The notes beneath the pieces were generated by a model. It ran no database searches and had not been told where the DNA came from. It saw nothing but the letters and a program-made list of their open reading frames with translations. From Clostridiales bacterium (GTDB lineage: Bacteria > Bacillota > Clostridia > Christensenellales > Aristaeellaceae), in assembly GCA_015056315.1 (NCBI GenBank), contig SVGN01000001.1, forward strand, positions 1 through 64,000: a DNA stretch of 64,000 nucleotides, in the 5' to 3' direction. Position 1 is the first letter of the stretch, and each line of letters starts with the position of its first letter. Below, in pieces: positions 50,601 to 59,281 of the stretch. The position numbers and the translations under genes are program-made.

Positions 50601-50894
50601 ATGCAGCAGCGTTATCTGTATATGAGGCCTGCGCTTCAGCCCGGCGAGGCGGTATTGCTGCCTGCCCTGTCCGGCAGATACTGGACGGAGCCCTTGGTGG
50701 CAGAGCCTGCCCAGCCTGCGGCAAACGGCAGCTTTATTCCCGTCACCGGCGATTGGAACGGGCAGACCACCGCCCTCAGCACGCAGGTGCGCTCCACCGG
50801 CAGCATGGCCGGGCGGGGCGTGCTCCGGGCCGCGGGCGTAAGCATGAGCCCCTACCGCAGCCCTGCGCCCAGAAGGCGTTTTGGCAACAGATGA
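50601..50894 (+). CDS. Small Arg/Pro-rich protein, function unknown
   Basis: A 97-aa protein with no recognised domain. N-terminal half has MQQRYLYMRPALQPGEAVLLPALSGRYWTEPL; the end is rich in Ser, Arg and Pro (SPYRSPAPRRRF). AAGGAG precedes the ATG at 50601. It follows engB by 69 nt and is capped by a strong terminator. Confidence 0.6.
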   Translation: MQQRYLYMRPALQPGEAVLLPALSGRYWTEPLVAEPAQPAANGSFIPVTGDWNGQTTALSTQVRSTGSMAGRGVLRAAGVSMSPYRSPAPRRRFGNR

Positions 50895-50902
50895 AAATGA
50901 AG

Positions 50903-50938
50903 TGCCTGCCGCAGAACGTATTCTGCGGCAGGCATTTT
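50903..50938. terminator. Intrinsic terminator, probably bidirectional
   Basis: TGCCTGCCGCAGAA pairs perfectly with TTCTGCGGCAGGCA across CGTA, followed by TTTTG; lies between converging genes. Confidence 0.87.
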
Positions 50939-50962
50939 GTTATTGTATACGGCAGCCGGTGC

Positions 50963-51733
50963 TTACCGAACAAAGATCTGGGTCACATATACATAGCCCC
51001 GGGCATCTGTTACCACACCGATGCCCACCTTCGTCCAGCTTGCGGAAAGGATGTTGCGGCGGTGGCCTTGGCTGCTCATGAATGCTGCCTGGGATTTTTC
51101 TACCGTGGCATGGTGAGCGATGTTCTCCCCGGCAGCGCTGAAGCGGTAGCCGAAGGTCTTCAGCATCTGTGAAACGCTGCCGTAGGTGGGGGAGGTGTGG
51201 GCGAAGTAGTTGTTGTTTTTCATATCCATGCTTTTGGCACGGGCTATGCTGCACAGTACCGGGTCCAGCGTGAGGGGCGCAGCCCCGTTGGCTGCCCTGT
51301 CGCGGTTGAGCAAAAGAAATGCATTTTCCTCTTGCATGCCTACATAACCCGTAGTATAATCATCGTCTGTAGAGGGGGCAGGCGTTGCCACAACAGGCTT
51401 TCGGGTCGCTTCCGGCTTGGGAACAGCCGTGGGAGAGGGCTTGGGAGTCCGGGTGGGAGCAGCCGTTGGCTGCGGCGCTGCCGTTCTCTCCGGCGTGCAG
51501 ACAGGCGAGCGGGTCGCTGTCGGGGCAGGCGTTGCAGGCAGGCACCAATCCGGTGCGGCTGTATGCACAGGCGTCTGCTGTGGCAGACTCGGGCCGTCGG
51601 CAGGCGCTGCGGTGGGCACCTGTGTAAGTACAGGGCGTACATCCAGCGTGGGCGCAGGTTCTGCCAGTGCGTGGCTGCCGGTGCCCAATGCGATCGCCAG
51701 AAGCAGGGTAAGCGTCTTCTGTTTCTTTTCCAT
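50963..51733 (-). CDS. Secreted CAP-domain (SCP/YkwD-like) protein
   Basis: A 256-aa exported protein. A signal peptide (about 1-24, KKQKTLTLLLAIALGTGSHALA) is followed by a Thr/Pro/Ala-rich linker (25-122) and a C-terminal CAP domain (about 133-256) with LLNRDRAANGAAPLTLDPVLCSIARAKSMDM, HTSPTYGS, AGENIA and SQGHRRNIL. Bacterial CAP proteins are often surface or spore-coat associated; activity is not established. Confidence 0.92.
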   Translation of the reverse strand: MEKKQKTLTLLLAIALGTGSHALAEPAPTLDVRPVLTQVPTAAPADGPSLPQQTPVHTAAPDWCLPATPAPTATRSPVCTPERTAAPQPTAAPTRTPKPSPTAVPKPEATRKPVVATPAPSTDDDYTTGYVGMQEENAFLLLNRDRAANGAAPLTLDPVLCSIARAKSMDMKNNNYFAHTSPTYGSVSQMLKTFGYRFSAAGENIAHHATVEKSQAAFMSSQGHRRNILSASWTKVGIGVVTDARGYVYVTQIFVR

Positions 51734-51774
51734 GGTAACCTCCGTATGTTTCAGAATTGCGCTTTCGCAATAAA

Positions 51775-51803
51775 ATCGTAATATATCCGTAACAAATATT
51801 CAA
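51775..51803 (-). promoter_or_regulatory. Promoter for the CAP-domain gene
   Basis: On the minus strand TTGAAT, 17-bp spacer, TACGAT. A small leader stem ATTGCG/CGCAAT lies between it and the start. Confidence 0.6.
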
Positions 51804-51888
51804 CGATTTTACCATACGACTGCCAAGGAAATGCATGCCGCATCTACCAACGGGCATTCGGCCCGTGATCTTAGAGGAGGAACGGTCA

Positions 51889-52287
51889 ATGAATCTGGTG
51901 AAATGTCCCAGGTGCGATCTGAACTACATCCGGGAGAACGAGAAGCTGTGCAAGGTCTGCCAGCGCGAAATGAAGGGCGAACAGGCTTCCGAAGAAATGG
52001 AACTCTGCTCCGTCTGTAACGCTGCTCCCGCCCTGCCCGGCCACGACGTGTGCCTGGGGTGCCTGAAGGAAATGAACACCGGCAACAGCACCAGCGATCA
52101 GGATGATACCAACGTGGGCGACAGCGCATTGCCCGAGCTCAGCTCCGTCAGCACGATGGATGAGATCATTCCCCAGATCCACGAGGATATCCCCGAAGGT
52201 GAGTTTGGCGATATTCAGAACGAACTCTCCCTGGAGGATGTTATCGAAGAAGAGAACCAGGACGAGGAAGAAGACGAGGATATGTGA
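51889..52287 (+). CDS. Multi-CxxC zinc-ribbon protein with acidic tail
   Basis: A 132-aa protein. Residues 1-65 hold four C-x2-C pairs (CPRC, CKVC, CSVC, CLGC), enough for two zinc sites, in the style of flagellar/regulatory zinc ribbons. The second half is strongly acidic (ending EEENQDEEEDEDM). GGAGGA precedes the ATG at 51889. It is 34 nt upstream of the phosphoesterase and probably shares its transcript. No function assigned. Confidence 0.8.
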   Translation: MNLVKCPRCDLNYIRENEKLCKVCQREMKGEQASEEMELCSVCNAAPALPGHDVCLGCLKEMNTGNSTSDQDDTNVGDSALPELSSVSTMDEIIPQIHEDIPEGEFGDIQNELSLEDVIEEENQDEEEDEDM

Positions 52288-52321
52288 TCCGTCCTTACCA
52301 AGCAGCAGAAGTGAGGGAAGC

Positions 52322-53041
52322 ATGGCTGTATTTGCAATCGGTGATCTGCACCTGCCCGGCAACAGCGAAAAGCCCATGGATGTGTTCGGCAGCCATTGGG
52401 AGAACCATTTCGAGACCATCTCGCAGCATTGGCAGCAGATGATCGGCCCGGAGGATGTGGTACTCATTCCCGGCGATATCAGCTGGGCGATGCAGCTTAC
52501 CCAGATCGGAGACGATCTGCGCGCCATCGAAGCGCTGCCCGGGCAGAAAATCTTTCTGCGGGGCAACCACGACTATTGGTGGAGCGCCATCGGTAAGGTG
52601 CGTGCACTGCTGGGGCCCGGCAGCTATGCCCTGCAGAACGATGCCGTCAAGCTTGGCGATGAGGTGTTCTGCGGCACCCGCGGCTGGATGTTCCCCACCC
52701 CTGTGCAGCCTCTTGGCGAACAGGATGAAAAGGTCTTCCTTCGCGAATGTCTGCGCCTTCGCATGTCGCTGGATCAGGCAATGAAGCTCTCCGGCGGCAG
52801 CCCCGTAACGGTGATGATGCATTTTCCGCCCCTGTTTCAGGATGGCGCCTCCACCGCCTTTACCGATATCCTGGATGAATACCCGGTAAAGCATGTGGTG
52901 TACGGCCACCTCCACGGCCATGGTATCAAGGTGGCCTATGTGGGGGAGCGCAAGGGCGCACAGTATCACCTGGTATCCTGCGATGCATTGGGCTTCTGCC
53001 CTGCCTGCATCATCGGGTCCGAAGAAGAAACTACAATTTAA
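52322..53041 (+). CDS. Metallophosphoesterase (YfcE/calcineurin-like type)
   Basis: A 239-aa metallophosphoesterase. The dinuclear metal motifs are all present: GDLHLP, PGDISWAM, RGNHDYWW, the His in MMHFPP and GHLHGHG. The substrate is unknown; relatives act on phosphodiesters or phosphoproteins. GAGGGA precedes the ATG at 52322. Confidence 0.93.
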   Translation: MAVFAIGDLHLPGNSEKPMDVFGSHWENHFETISQHWQQMIGPEDVVLIPGDISWAMQLTQIGDDLRAIEALPGQKIFLRGNHDYWWSAIGKVRALLGPGSYALQNDAVKLGDEVFCGTRGWMFPTPVQPLGEQDEKVFLRECLRLRMSLDQAMKLSGGSPVTVMMHFPPLFQDGASTAFTDILDEYPVKHVVYGHLHGHGIKVAYVGERKGAQYHLVSCDALGFCPACIIGSEEETTI

Positions 53042-53048
53042 TTACAAA

Positions 53049-53070
53049 AATATTACAAAATCGTAATATT
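53049..53070. repeat. AT-rich inverted repeat after the phosphoesterase gene
   Basis: AATATTAC and GTAATATT flank a 6-nt loop, directly downstream of the stop codon. Confidence 0.55.
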
Positions 53071-53073
53071 TAG

Positions 53074-53184
53074 AACAAGAACGCACGTTCGGAACTGTTC
53101 CGGAAAGCCTTGCCAGGCAAAAACTCCGGAAAACGGCTCAAAACCAAAGCCAAACAGTTCGGGAACGGGCGTTCTTGTTTTTGT
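53074..53184 (+). terminator. Large nested hairpin ending in a T-run
   Basis: Outer arms AACAAGAACGC-n-GTTC-GGAACTG and CAGTTC-GGGAAC-n-GCGTTCTTGTT (about 24 nt, nearly perfect) enclose TTCCGGA/TCCGGAA and GCCT/AGGC stems. TTTTTG follows. It ends the phosphoesterase unit, but is far larger than a usual terminator. Confidence 0.65.
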
Positions 53185-53239
53185 GTTCGAAAATGTGGTC
53201 TCTGGGTGCCTGAAATGCTTGTTTTACAAGGTTTTGCGT

Positions 53240-53269
53240 TTGCAATCCCCCCGTTCTTTATGGTATAAA
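53240..53269 (+). promoter_or_regulatory. Promoter of the mraZ cluster
   Basis: TTGCAA, 18-bp spacer, TATAAA, about 70 bp before mraZ. The MraZ-type repeats begin at the -10. Confidence 0.65.
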
Positions 53270-53324
53270 AGTGCCATAAAGGGGAGCGAAAGACCACTTT
53301 TGGGAGCAAAAGTGCAACTTTGTG
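53268..53324 (+). promoter_or_regulatory. MraZ-operator-like ~10-bp repeats
   Basis: Hexamers AAAGTG (53268), AAAGGG (53278), AAAGAC (53289), TTTGGG (53299), AAAGTG (53309) and TTTGTG (53319) recur at 10-11 bp steps. MraZ proteins bind arrays of short G-rich repeats before their own gene, so this is probably an autoregulatory operator spanning the transcription start. Confidence 0.65.
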
Positions 53325-53339
53325 GGGGAGGTGACCGGT

Positions 53340-53870
53340 GTGGACGAGAATCGTCAGAACGCTTCGGCAGAAGCCGAAAGCAAGGAAACACCGCGCGCCT
53401 TTACCTTTTTCGGGTGCTATGAGCACTCGCTGGATGGCAAGGGTCGCCTCATCATTCCCACAGCGTACCGCAAGCCGCTGGGCGAGACCTTCACCATCAG
53501 CATCACCCCCGAAGGCGACGGCATCGCTCTCTACCCCGAACCCATCTTCGACGAGATGCTGGCCGACCTGTACCAGCTCAACCGCCTCAACGATTCCGTG
53601 CGCCGCTACCTTGCCTACCTTGGCAAGATGAGCTACCGGGGCGTGGAGGCAGATGTGCAGGGCCGCATCCTCATCCCTGCCAAGCTGCGCCAGCGCATCC
53701 TGGGCGATGCCAAGGAGCTGGAGATCAGCGGCGGCATGGATCACGTACGCATCTACGATGCCAATAAGGGTATCGAAGAGGACGACTTCTTCGATCTGCA
53801 CCGCAGCGAGATCCTCGCTGAGGTGAGCGAACTGAAAGCAGGGCTCATGGCCCGGAAAGGAGACAGCTGA
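53340..53870 (+). CDS. mraZ: Transcriptional regulator MraZ
   Basis: A 176-aa double-AbrB-fold protein that regulates the division/cell-wall cluster. First repeat: FFGCYEHSLDGKGRLIIPTAYR; second: YRGVEADVQGRILIPAKLR. The N-terminus is ~20 residues longer than usual and acidic/polar. The GTG at 53340 sits eight bases after GGGGGAGG; GTGs at 53322 and 53331 fall in or before that site. The stop overlaps the next start (TGATG). Confidence 0.93.
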   Translation: MDENRQNASAEAESKETPRAFTFFGCYEHSLDGKGRLIIPTAYRKPLGETFTISITPEGDGIALYPEPIFDEMLADLYQLNRLNDSVRRYLAYLGKMSYRGVEADVQGRILIPAKLRQRILGDAKELEISGGMDHVRIYDANKGIEEDDFFDLHRSEILAEVSELKAGLMARKGDS

Positions 53871-54502
53871 TGGCCAGTAATTATCAACACCTCTATGGCC
53901 GCCCCGACCGCAGCAATGCCGAGTGTGTGGTGCCCAACCCCAACCGCTCCGTACGCATCGCCAAGGATGTATACCTGCCGGATAATGTATGGCACACCCA
54001 TACCGACCGTGCCGTGCCTCAGGCGCAGCGGGAGAATACCCGCCCCTATGCGCAGGCTGCCTCCATCGGGCTGCGCCAGAGCATGCGCAACGAGGCCAAG
54101 GCCAAGGGCGTGCGCGGCAGCCGGCTGGATCTTTCCAAGGCGCTGCTTATCGCAATGGCGCTGTTCGTGGTGCTGGGCATGTTCACGCTGGTCAACCGCT
54201 CCGCTCTGCTGGATGCCAACGACCGCCTCATGATCGCCAGGCGCGGTCTCGAGCAGCTTGCCACCGAGAACAGCGATCTTCTCAAGGCCATCGAGCAGGC
54301 CAAGGAGGAGACCGATATCGGCTACCGGGCTGCCAACGAGCTGGGCATGATCCGCGCCAGCGATGCCCAGACCATCGCATTGGTGGCCGTGGATGCTTAC
54401 CCCGAACAGCCTGCCCAGACCGGCTACACCGCTCAGGTGGTCGTGCAGGGCTGGGGCGAGATGCAGCCCGAGACCTTGCTGCTCAGCGCCAACGCGGAGT
54501 AA
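53870..54502 (+). CDS. ftsL: FtsL-like cell division protein
   Basis: A 210-aa bitopic protein: a long, basic, Arg-rich cytoplasmic head (1-88), one membrane helix (about 91-110, ALLIAMALFVVLGMFTLV), a heptad-like coiled coil (about 115-150) and a short outer end. The topology and position between mraZ and the PBP gene fit FtsL, part of the FtsQ/DivIB-FtsL-DivIC complex. Sequence conservation in FtsL is poor, so the call rests mostly on context. rsmH, which normally precedes ftsL, is absent here. Confidence 0.75.
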   Translation: MASNYQHLYGRPDRSNAECVVPNPNRSVRIAKDVYLPDNVWHTHTDRAVPQAQRENTRPYAQAASIGLRQSMRNEAKAKGVRGSRLDLSKALLIAMALFVVLGMFTLVNRSALLDANDRLMIARRGLEQLATENSDLLKAIEQAKEETDIGYRAANELGMIRASDAQTIALVAVDAYPEQPAQTGYTAQVVVQGWGEMQPETLLLSANAE

Positions 54503-54595
54503 AGCAGGTCGATTGCCCGCTGCTTTGGTCGAAGCGGGTATAACTCCGGAATGTTTCGCATACATCCCATTATCAAACATAATGGGGGAAGGTGT

Positions 54596-56719
54596 ATGCA
54601 GACAGAATTACATGTGCGCAAACGGATGCTGGGGCTGCTGCTCCTTTTTGTGCTTCTGTTTTTTCTCTTGTTTCTGCGCATTGTATTCTTGACAACGGTA
54701 CAGTCTGCCGCGCTCACGCAGCGCGGCATTCGTCAATGGACGCGGGAGGGCACGGTATACGCCCGCCGGGGCAGCATCCTCGATACGGGCGGCCATACGC
54801 TGGTCATGAGCGCCACGGCGTATATCGTCAGCGCAGACCCCCGAAAGATCGGCGATGCAGAAGCCTTTGCCGGGCTGGTCGCACCGATCCTGTCCATCAG
54901 TGAAGACAGCATCCTCAGCAAGATCGGCGACCGTACCAAAGCCTCCGTTACGCTGAAACGTCAGGTCTCCACCGAAACGGCGGATCGGCTGCGCAAGCTG
55001 CAGCTGGATAGCGACCCGGACACCGCAGCTCTGGCGGAGGCCATCCTTTTTGATGAGGATGTGCGCCGTGTCTATCTCCACGGTGCGTTTCTGGTGCAGA
55101 CCCTCGGGCTGACCAACGTGGATAATGTAGGCCAATCCGGGCTTGAGCAGCAGTACGATGAGCTGCTCAGGGGCACGCCGGGGCGTATCCTGCGCACAGT
55201 GGATGGGCATAACAACACCATCTACGACAGCGGCAATCTCTACATCGAGCCTCAGGACGGCAACGACCTGAAGCTGACCATCGATGAGACGATCCAGGAG
55301 ATCTGCGAGAAGGCCATGCGGGAGTGCTACCAGGTAAACAAGGCTCAGGCCGTGCATGTGATCGCGATGGACCCCTATACGGGAGCGATCCTTGCCATGT
55401 GCTCCAAGCCGGATTACGACCCCAACGACCCGCCCCGCAACGAAAGCGATGCCCTGCAGAACCTGATGCGCATCCGCTTGATCTCCGATGCCTACGAGCC
55501 AGGCTCCACCTTCAAGATCCTGACGGCAGCCGCCGCACTCGATAGCGGACTCACCACCCCGGAGGAGGGCTTCTACTGCTCCGGCAGGATCCATGTGGAT
55601 GGTGATACCATCCGCTGCTGGGGCAACCCCCACGAGGCAGAGACCATGGCACAGGCGCTGCAGAACAGCTGCAACCCGGTGTTTGTAGAACTTGCCCTGC
55701 GCATGGGTGCAGAAAACTTCTACTCCTACCTGAAAGCCTTTGGCCTTGGCACCAAAACCAATGTTGACTTACAGGGGGAGGGGAGTGGTATACTAATACC
55801 GTTGAGAGCCGTCAAAAATGTTGATCTGGCCCGCATCGGTTTTGGGCAGAGCATTGCGGTAACGCCGCTGCAGCTGCTCACGGCGGCCTGCTCGGTCATC
55901 AATGGCGGGCGGCTCATGCAGCCCTATCTGCTCAAGGAGGTCATCGCCCCCAATGGGCAGGTGCTGCAGCGTACCCAGCCCAAGGTGGTCTCCCGCCCCA
56001 TCTCCGAGGAGACCTCCCTGCTCATGCGCTCGCTGCTGGAGCAGGTGGTCAGCATCGGCGGAGCGAAAAATGCCGCTATCGAGGGCTGCCGCATCGGCGG
56101 CAAGACCGGTACGGCGCAGGTCTACAAGGAGGGGCGCATCGTTAAGGATGTGCACATCGGCTCCTTTCTGGGCTTTGCACCGGCCAACGACCCCAAGATC
56201 GCCCTGCTGGTGATCGTGGATGAGGCCGATACCCCCATCGACTACGGCGGCACCACCGCTGCGCCCTTCGCTCGACAGATCCTTGCGGATGTGTTACCGT
56301 ATCTTGGCAGCCCGGCCTACAGCGAGGCCGAGCCTGTCACCGTGCCGGATGTGACCGGCCAGCAGCTCTGGCAGGCAAGGAGCAAGATGGAGGCACTGGG
56401 CTTTACCGTGCTCACCGATGGCGGCAGCGGCAGCGATCCTGTCTGCGACCAGATGCCCGGCCCGGGCATCACCCTTCAAAAGGGCGGGCAGGTCATGCTC
56501 TACACAGGGCAAAGCGAAGCCCTGGAAGCACAGACCCTGGTCTGCGTGCCGGATGTGACCGGCCTTTCCATCGCCGAAGCCGCCTCCCTGCTGCGCCAGC
56601 GGGGCCTGGAAATGACCATGGATGGCAGCGGCTTTGCCAGAGAACAATCCCCATTACCGGGAGAATTCGCAGCCCCCGGCTCTACCATACACGTCACCTT
56701 TGTTTTTCCAAATCCATAG
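54596..56719 (+). CDS. Class B penicillin-binding protein with PASTA domains (SpoVD/FtsI type)
   Basis: A 707-aa transpeptidase. N-terminal membrane anchor (about 10-32), pedestal domain, then the transpeptidase with catalytic GSTFK near 302, SCN near 359 and GKTGTAQ near 502. Two PASTA domains end the protein (from VPDVTGQQLWQARSKMEALG near 582 and VPDVTGLSIAEAASLLRQRG near 651). ATG 54596 with GGGGGAAGG is the likely start. It may be SpoVD (sporulation) or the vegetative division PBP. Confidence 0.92.
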   Translation: MQTELHVRKRMLGLLLLFVLLFFLLFLRIVFLTTVQSAALTQRGIRQWTREGTVYARRGSILDTGGHTLVMSATAYIVSADPRKIGDAEAFAGLVAPILSISEDSILSKIGDRTKASVTLKRQVSTETADRLRKLQLDSDPDTAALAEAILFDEDVRRVYLHGAFLVQTLGLTNVDNVGQSGLEQQYDELLRGTPGRILRTVDGHNNTIYDSGNLYIEPQDGNDLKLTIDETIQEICEKAMRECYQVNKAQAVHVIAMDPYTGAILAMCSKPDYDPNDPPRNESDALQNLMRIRLISDAYEPGSTFKILTAAAALDSGLTTPEEGFYCSGRIHVDGDTIRCWGNPHEAETMAQALQNSCNPVFVELALRMGAENFYSYLKAFGLGTKTNVDLQGEGSGILIPLRAVKNVDLARIGFGQSIAVTPLQLLTAACSVINGGRLMQPYLLKEVIAPNGQVLQRTQPKVVSRPISEETSLLMRSLLEQVVSIGGAKNAAIEGCRIGGKTGTAQVYKEGRIVKDVHIGSFLGFAPANDPKIALLVIVDEADTPIDYGGTTAAPFARQILADVLPYLGSPAYSEAEPVTVPDVTGQQLWQARSKMEALGFTVLTDGGSGSDPVCDQMPGPGITLQKGGQVMLYTGQSEALEAQTLVCVPDVTGLSIAEAASLLRQRGLEMTMDGSGFAREQSPLPGEFAAPGSTIHVTFVFPNP

Positions 56720-56735
56720 GGATGGAGGAATACCA

Positions 56736-58193
56736 ATGCTGTTAAGAGAACTGTTCGAGGATATGCCCGGCATTCTGGAAACCACCGGAGATATGGCTAC
56801 CGACATCGGTCAGCTGATCACCGACAGCCGCGAGAAGGCAGAAGCCGGTCTGTTTTTCTGCATTCCCGGCGCGCGCGTGGATGCGCATAACGTAGCCCCC
56901 CAGGCAGTGGAGAACGGCTGCGTTGCCCTGGTGGTGGAGCGCCTGTTGGATCTGCCTGTGCCTCAGGTACGGGTGGGGAGCGTGCGTTCTGCCATGGCCT
57001 ACATGGCTGCCGCATTCTTCGGTCACCCCTCCCGCAGCCTGCGCATGATCGGCGTTTGCGGCACCAAGGGCAAGACCACCACCAGCTTCCTGCTCAAAAG
57101 CATCATGGAGGCCGCGGGCTATAAGACCGGCCTCATCGGCACCACCGGCAACATGATCGGCGAGAAGCGCATCAAGAGCAACCTGACCACCCCCGACCCT
57201 GTAGACCTGCACCGTTGCCTGCGCCAGATGGCAGACGAGGGCGTGGAGGTGGTGGTGATGGAGGTAAGCGCCCATGCCGTGGATATGCACCGCCTGGACA
57301 GCATCATCTACGAGGCCGCCTGCTACACCAACCTTTCGCAGGATCATCTGGATTACTTTGGTACCATGGAGAACTACTTCGAGACCAAGAAGCGCTTCTT
57401 CATGGAGGATGCAGTGCTCAACGCCGCCATCAATGTGGATGACGAGACCGGCGGCGACATCATCAAGGATATCCGCATCCCCTTCCTTACTTTCGGCATC
57501 AGCGCCGATGCGGATGTGTTCGCCCGGGATATCGAGATCTCCGAGGATGGCGTATCCTTCTCCATCAAGCTCAACAATGTGGAGGAGATGCCCGTCAACA
57601 TGCGCCTCACCGGTATGTTCAACGTGTACAACGCGCTGGCTGCCGCCTCTCTGGCCATGATCATGGGCGTAAAGAGCAGCGATATCGTCGCCGGTCTGGA
57701 AAGCGTGAAGAACGTGCCCGGCCGCGTGGAGATGCTGGATACCAAGACCCCCTACAAGGTGATCCTGGATTACTCCCACTCGCCGGATGCGCTGGAGAAC
57801 ATCCTCTCCACCGTTCGCACCTTTACCCGTAACCGTCTCATCGTGCTCTTTGGCTGCGGCGGCGACCGGGATCAGGGCAAGCGCCCCATCATGGGCGAGA
57901 TCGCAGGCCGTCTGGCGGATTATTCCATCCTTACCAGCGATAACCCCCGCACCGAAGACCCCATTGCCATTCTGGAAGCCATCGAGGTAGGCGCCAAAGC
58001 GGTGGGCGGCAGCTATACGGTCATCGAGAACCGTCGCGAGGCCATCCGTTACGCCCTTCAGATGGGCCGGGACGGCGATGTGATCATCCTTGCCGGTAAA
58101 GGCCACGAGACCTATCAGGATATCATGGGCGTTAAGAAGCCCTTCGACGAAAAAGTCGTCGTCAACGAGCTGCTTGCCGAGATGCAGGCATGA
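56736..58193 (+). CDS. murE: UDP-MurNAc-tripeptide synthetase MurE (mDAP type)
   Basis: A 485-aa Mur ligase adding the third stem residue. Substrate domain with ITDSREKAEAGLFFC, ATP loop GTKGKTTT, Lys-containing central domain, and C-terminal DNPRTEDP, the motif of enzymes adding meso-diaminopimelate. GGAGGA precedes the ATG at 56736. It follows the PBP gene by 16 nt. Confidence 0.96.
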   Translation: MLLRELFEDMPGILETTGDMATDIGQLITDSREKAEAGLFFCIPGARVDAHNVAPQAVENGCVALVVERLLDLPVPQVRVGSVRSAMAYMAAAFFGHPSRSLRMIGVCGTKGKTTTSFLLKSIMEAAGYKTGLIGTTGNMIGEKRIKSNLTTPDPVDLHRCLRQMADEGVEVVVMEVSAHAVDMHRLDSIIYEAACYTNLSQDHLDYFGTMENYFETKKRFFMEDAVLNAAINVDDETGGDIIKDIRIPFLTFGISADADVFARDIEISEDGVSFSIKLNNVEEMPVNMRLTGMFNVYNALAAASLAMIMGVKSSDIVAGLESVKNVPGRVEMLDTKTPYKVILDYSHSPDALENILSTVRTFTRNRLIVLFGCGGDRDQGKRPIMGEIAGRLADYSILTSDNPRTEDPIAILEAIEVGAKAVGGSYTVIENRREAIRYALQMGRDGDVIILAGKGHETYQDIMGVKKPFDEKVVVNELLAEMQA

Positions 58194-58213
58194 ACACGAA
58201 GGAGTGAACCAAA

Positions 58214-59242
58214 ATGCATAGGTTGATCCTTGCACTGATCCTTTCGCTGGTCGCTATGCTGCTGATCGGCCCCCGGGTACTGCCCGTTCTGCGCCGTATG
58301 AAGTTCGGCCAGACCATCTACGAGCTGGGCCCCAAGAGCCACCAGACCAAGCAGGGCACTCCCACCATGGGCGGCCTGATGTTTGCCGCCGTCAGCTGCG
58401 TCGCAGCGCTCCTGCTGGCGCTGCTGGGCGGTACGCTGGGCAACGGCTGGAAGGATTTTACCCTTGCCCTGATCTTTGTTTCTCTTGCCAGCATGCTCAT
58501 CGGCTTTGTGGATGACTACATCAAGGTGGTCAAGAAGCGCAACCTGGGCCTGATCTGGTGGCAGAAGATCATCGGTCAGGTGGCTGTGGCCGTGGCTTTT
58601 TCCACCTACTGCTACCTGAACCCCTATGTGGGCAGCAAGGTGCTGGTGCCCTTCTTCAACGTGGAGTGGGATCTGGGCTGGGCCTACATCCCCCTCATGA
58701 GCTGTGTGATGATCTTCATGATCAACTCCGCCAACCTGCAGGATGGTCTGGATGGCCTGCTCAGCAGTGTATCCGTTATCGGCAGCGCTGCCTGGGGCAT
58801 CATTGCGCTGGTCATCGCCATCGTGATGGGTAGCTCCGGCAACCGGGCAGCCATCGATAACTACGGCAACCTGGCCATCTTTGCCATGGCCCTCGCCGGT
58901 GCCCTGATGGGCTTCCTTCGCTTCAATCACTACCCCGCAGCCGTCTTTATGGGCGATACGGGCAGTATGTTCATCGGCGGCGCAATGGTAGGTATGTCCA
59001 TGCTGCTGAAGATGCCGCTGTTCATGGCGCTGATCTGCTTTACCATGATCGCCTCCTCCCTCAGCGTTATCATCCAGCGCATCTACTTCAAGGTGACCCA
59101 CGGCAAGCGTATCTTCAAGATGAGCCCCATCCACCACCACTTTGAGCTCAGCGGCATGACCGAGACCCAGATCGTGGCCATGTATGCCATTGTGGAGGGC
59201 CTGCTCTGTCTGGTGGCGCTGCTGTCCATCATCCGTATCTGA
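58214..59242 (+). CDS. mraY: Phospho-MurNAc-pentapeptide transferase MraY
   Basis: A 342-aa integral membrane enzyme making lipid I from UDP-MurNAc-pentapeptide and undecaprenyl phosphate. About ten membrane helices. Signatures: GPKSHQTKQGTPTMGG, VDDYIKV, NSANLQDGLDGL, GDTGSMFIGG and HHHFELSGM. AAGGAGTGA precedes the ATG. murF, usually before it, is absent. Confidence 0.97.
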   Translation: MHRLILALILSLVAMLLIGPRVLPVLRRMKFGQTIYELGPKSHQTKQGTPTMGGLMFAAVSCVAALLLALLGGTLGNGWKDFTLALIFVSLASMLIGFVDDYIKVVKKRNLGLIWWQKIIGQVAVAVAFSTYCYLNPYVGSKVLVPFFNVEWDLGWAYIPLMSCVMIFMINSANLQDGLDGLLSSVSVIGSAAWGIIALVIAIVMGSSGNRAAIDNYGNLAIFAMALAGALMGFLRFNHYPAAVFMGDTGSMFIGGAMVGMSMLLKMPLFMALICFTMIASSLSVIIQRIYFKVTHGKRIFKMSPIHHHFELSGMTETQIVAMYAIVEGLLCLVALLSIIRI

Positions 59243-59281
59243 AAGTGGGGAGCCATACCATAATTATGGGGGTAAAGCGTT

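Noticed and set aside
57374-57745. Minus-strand ORFs inside murE
   Set aside because: Ser/Met-rich shadows of a gene with full Mur ligase motifs.
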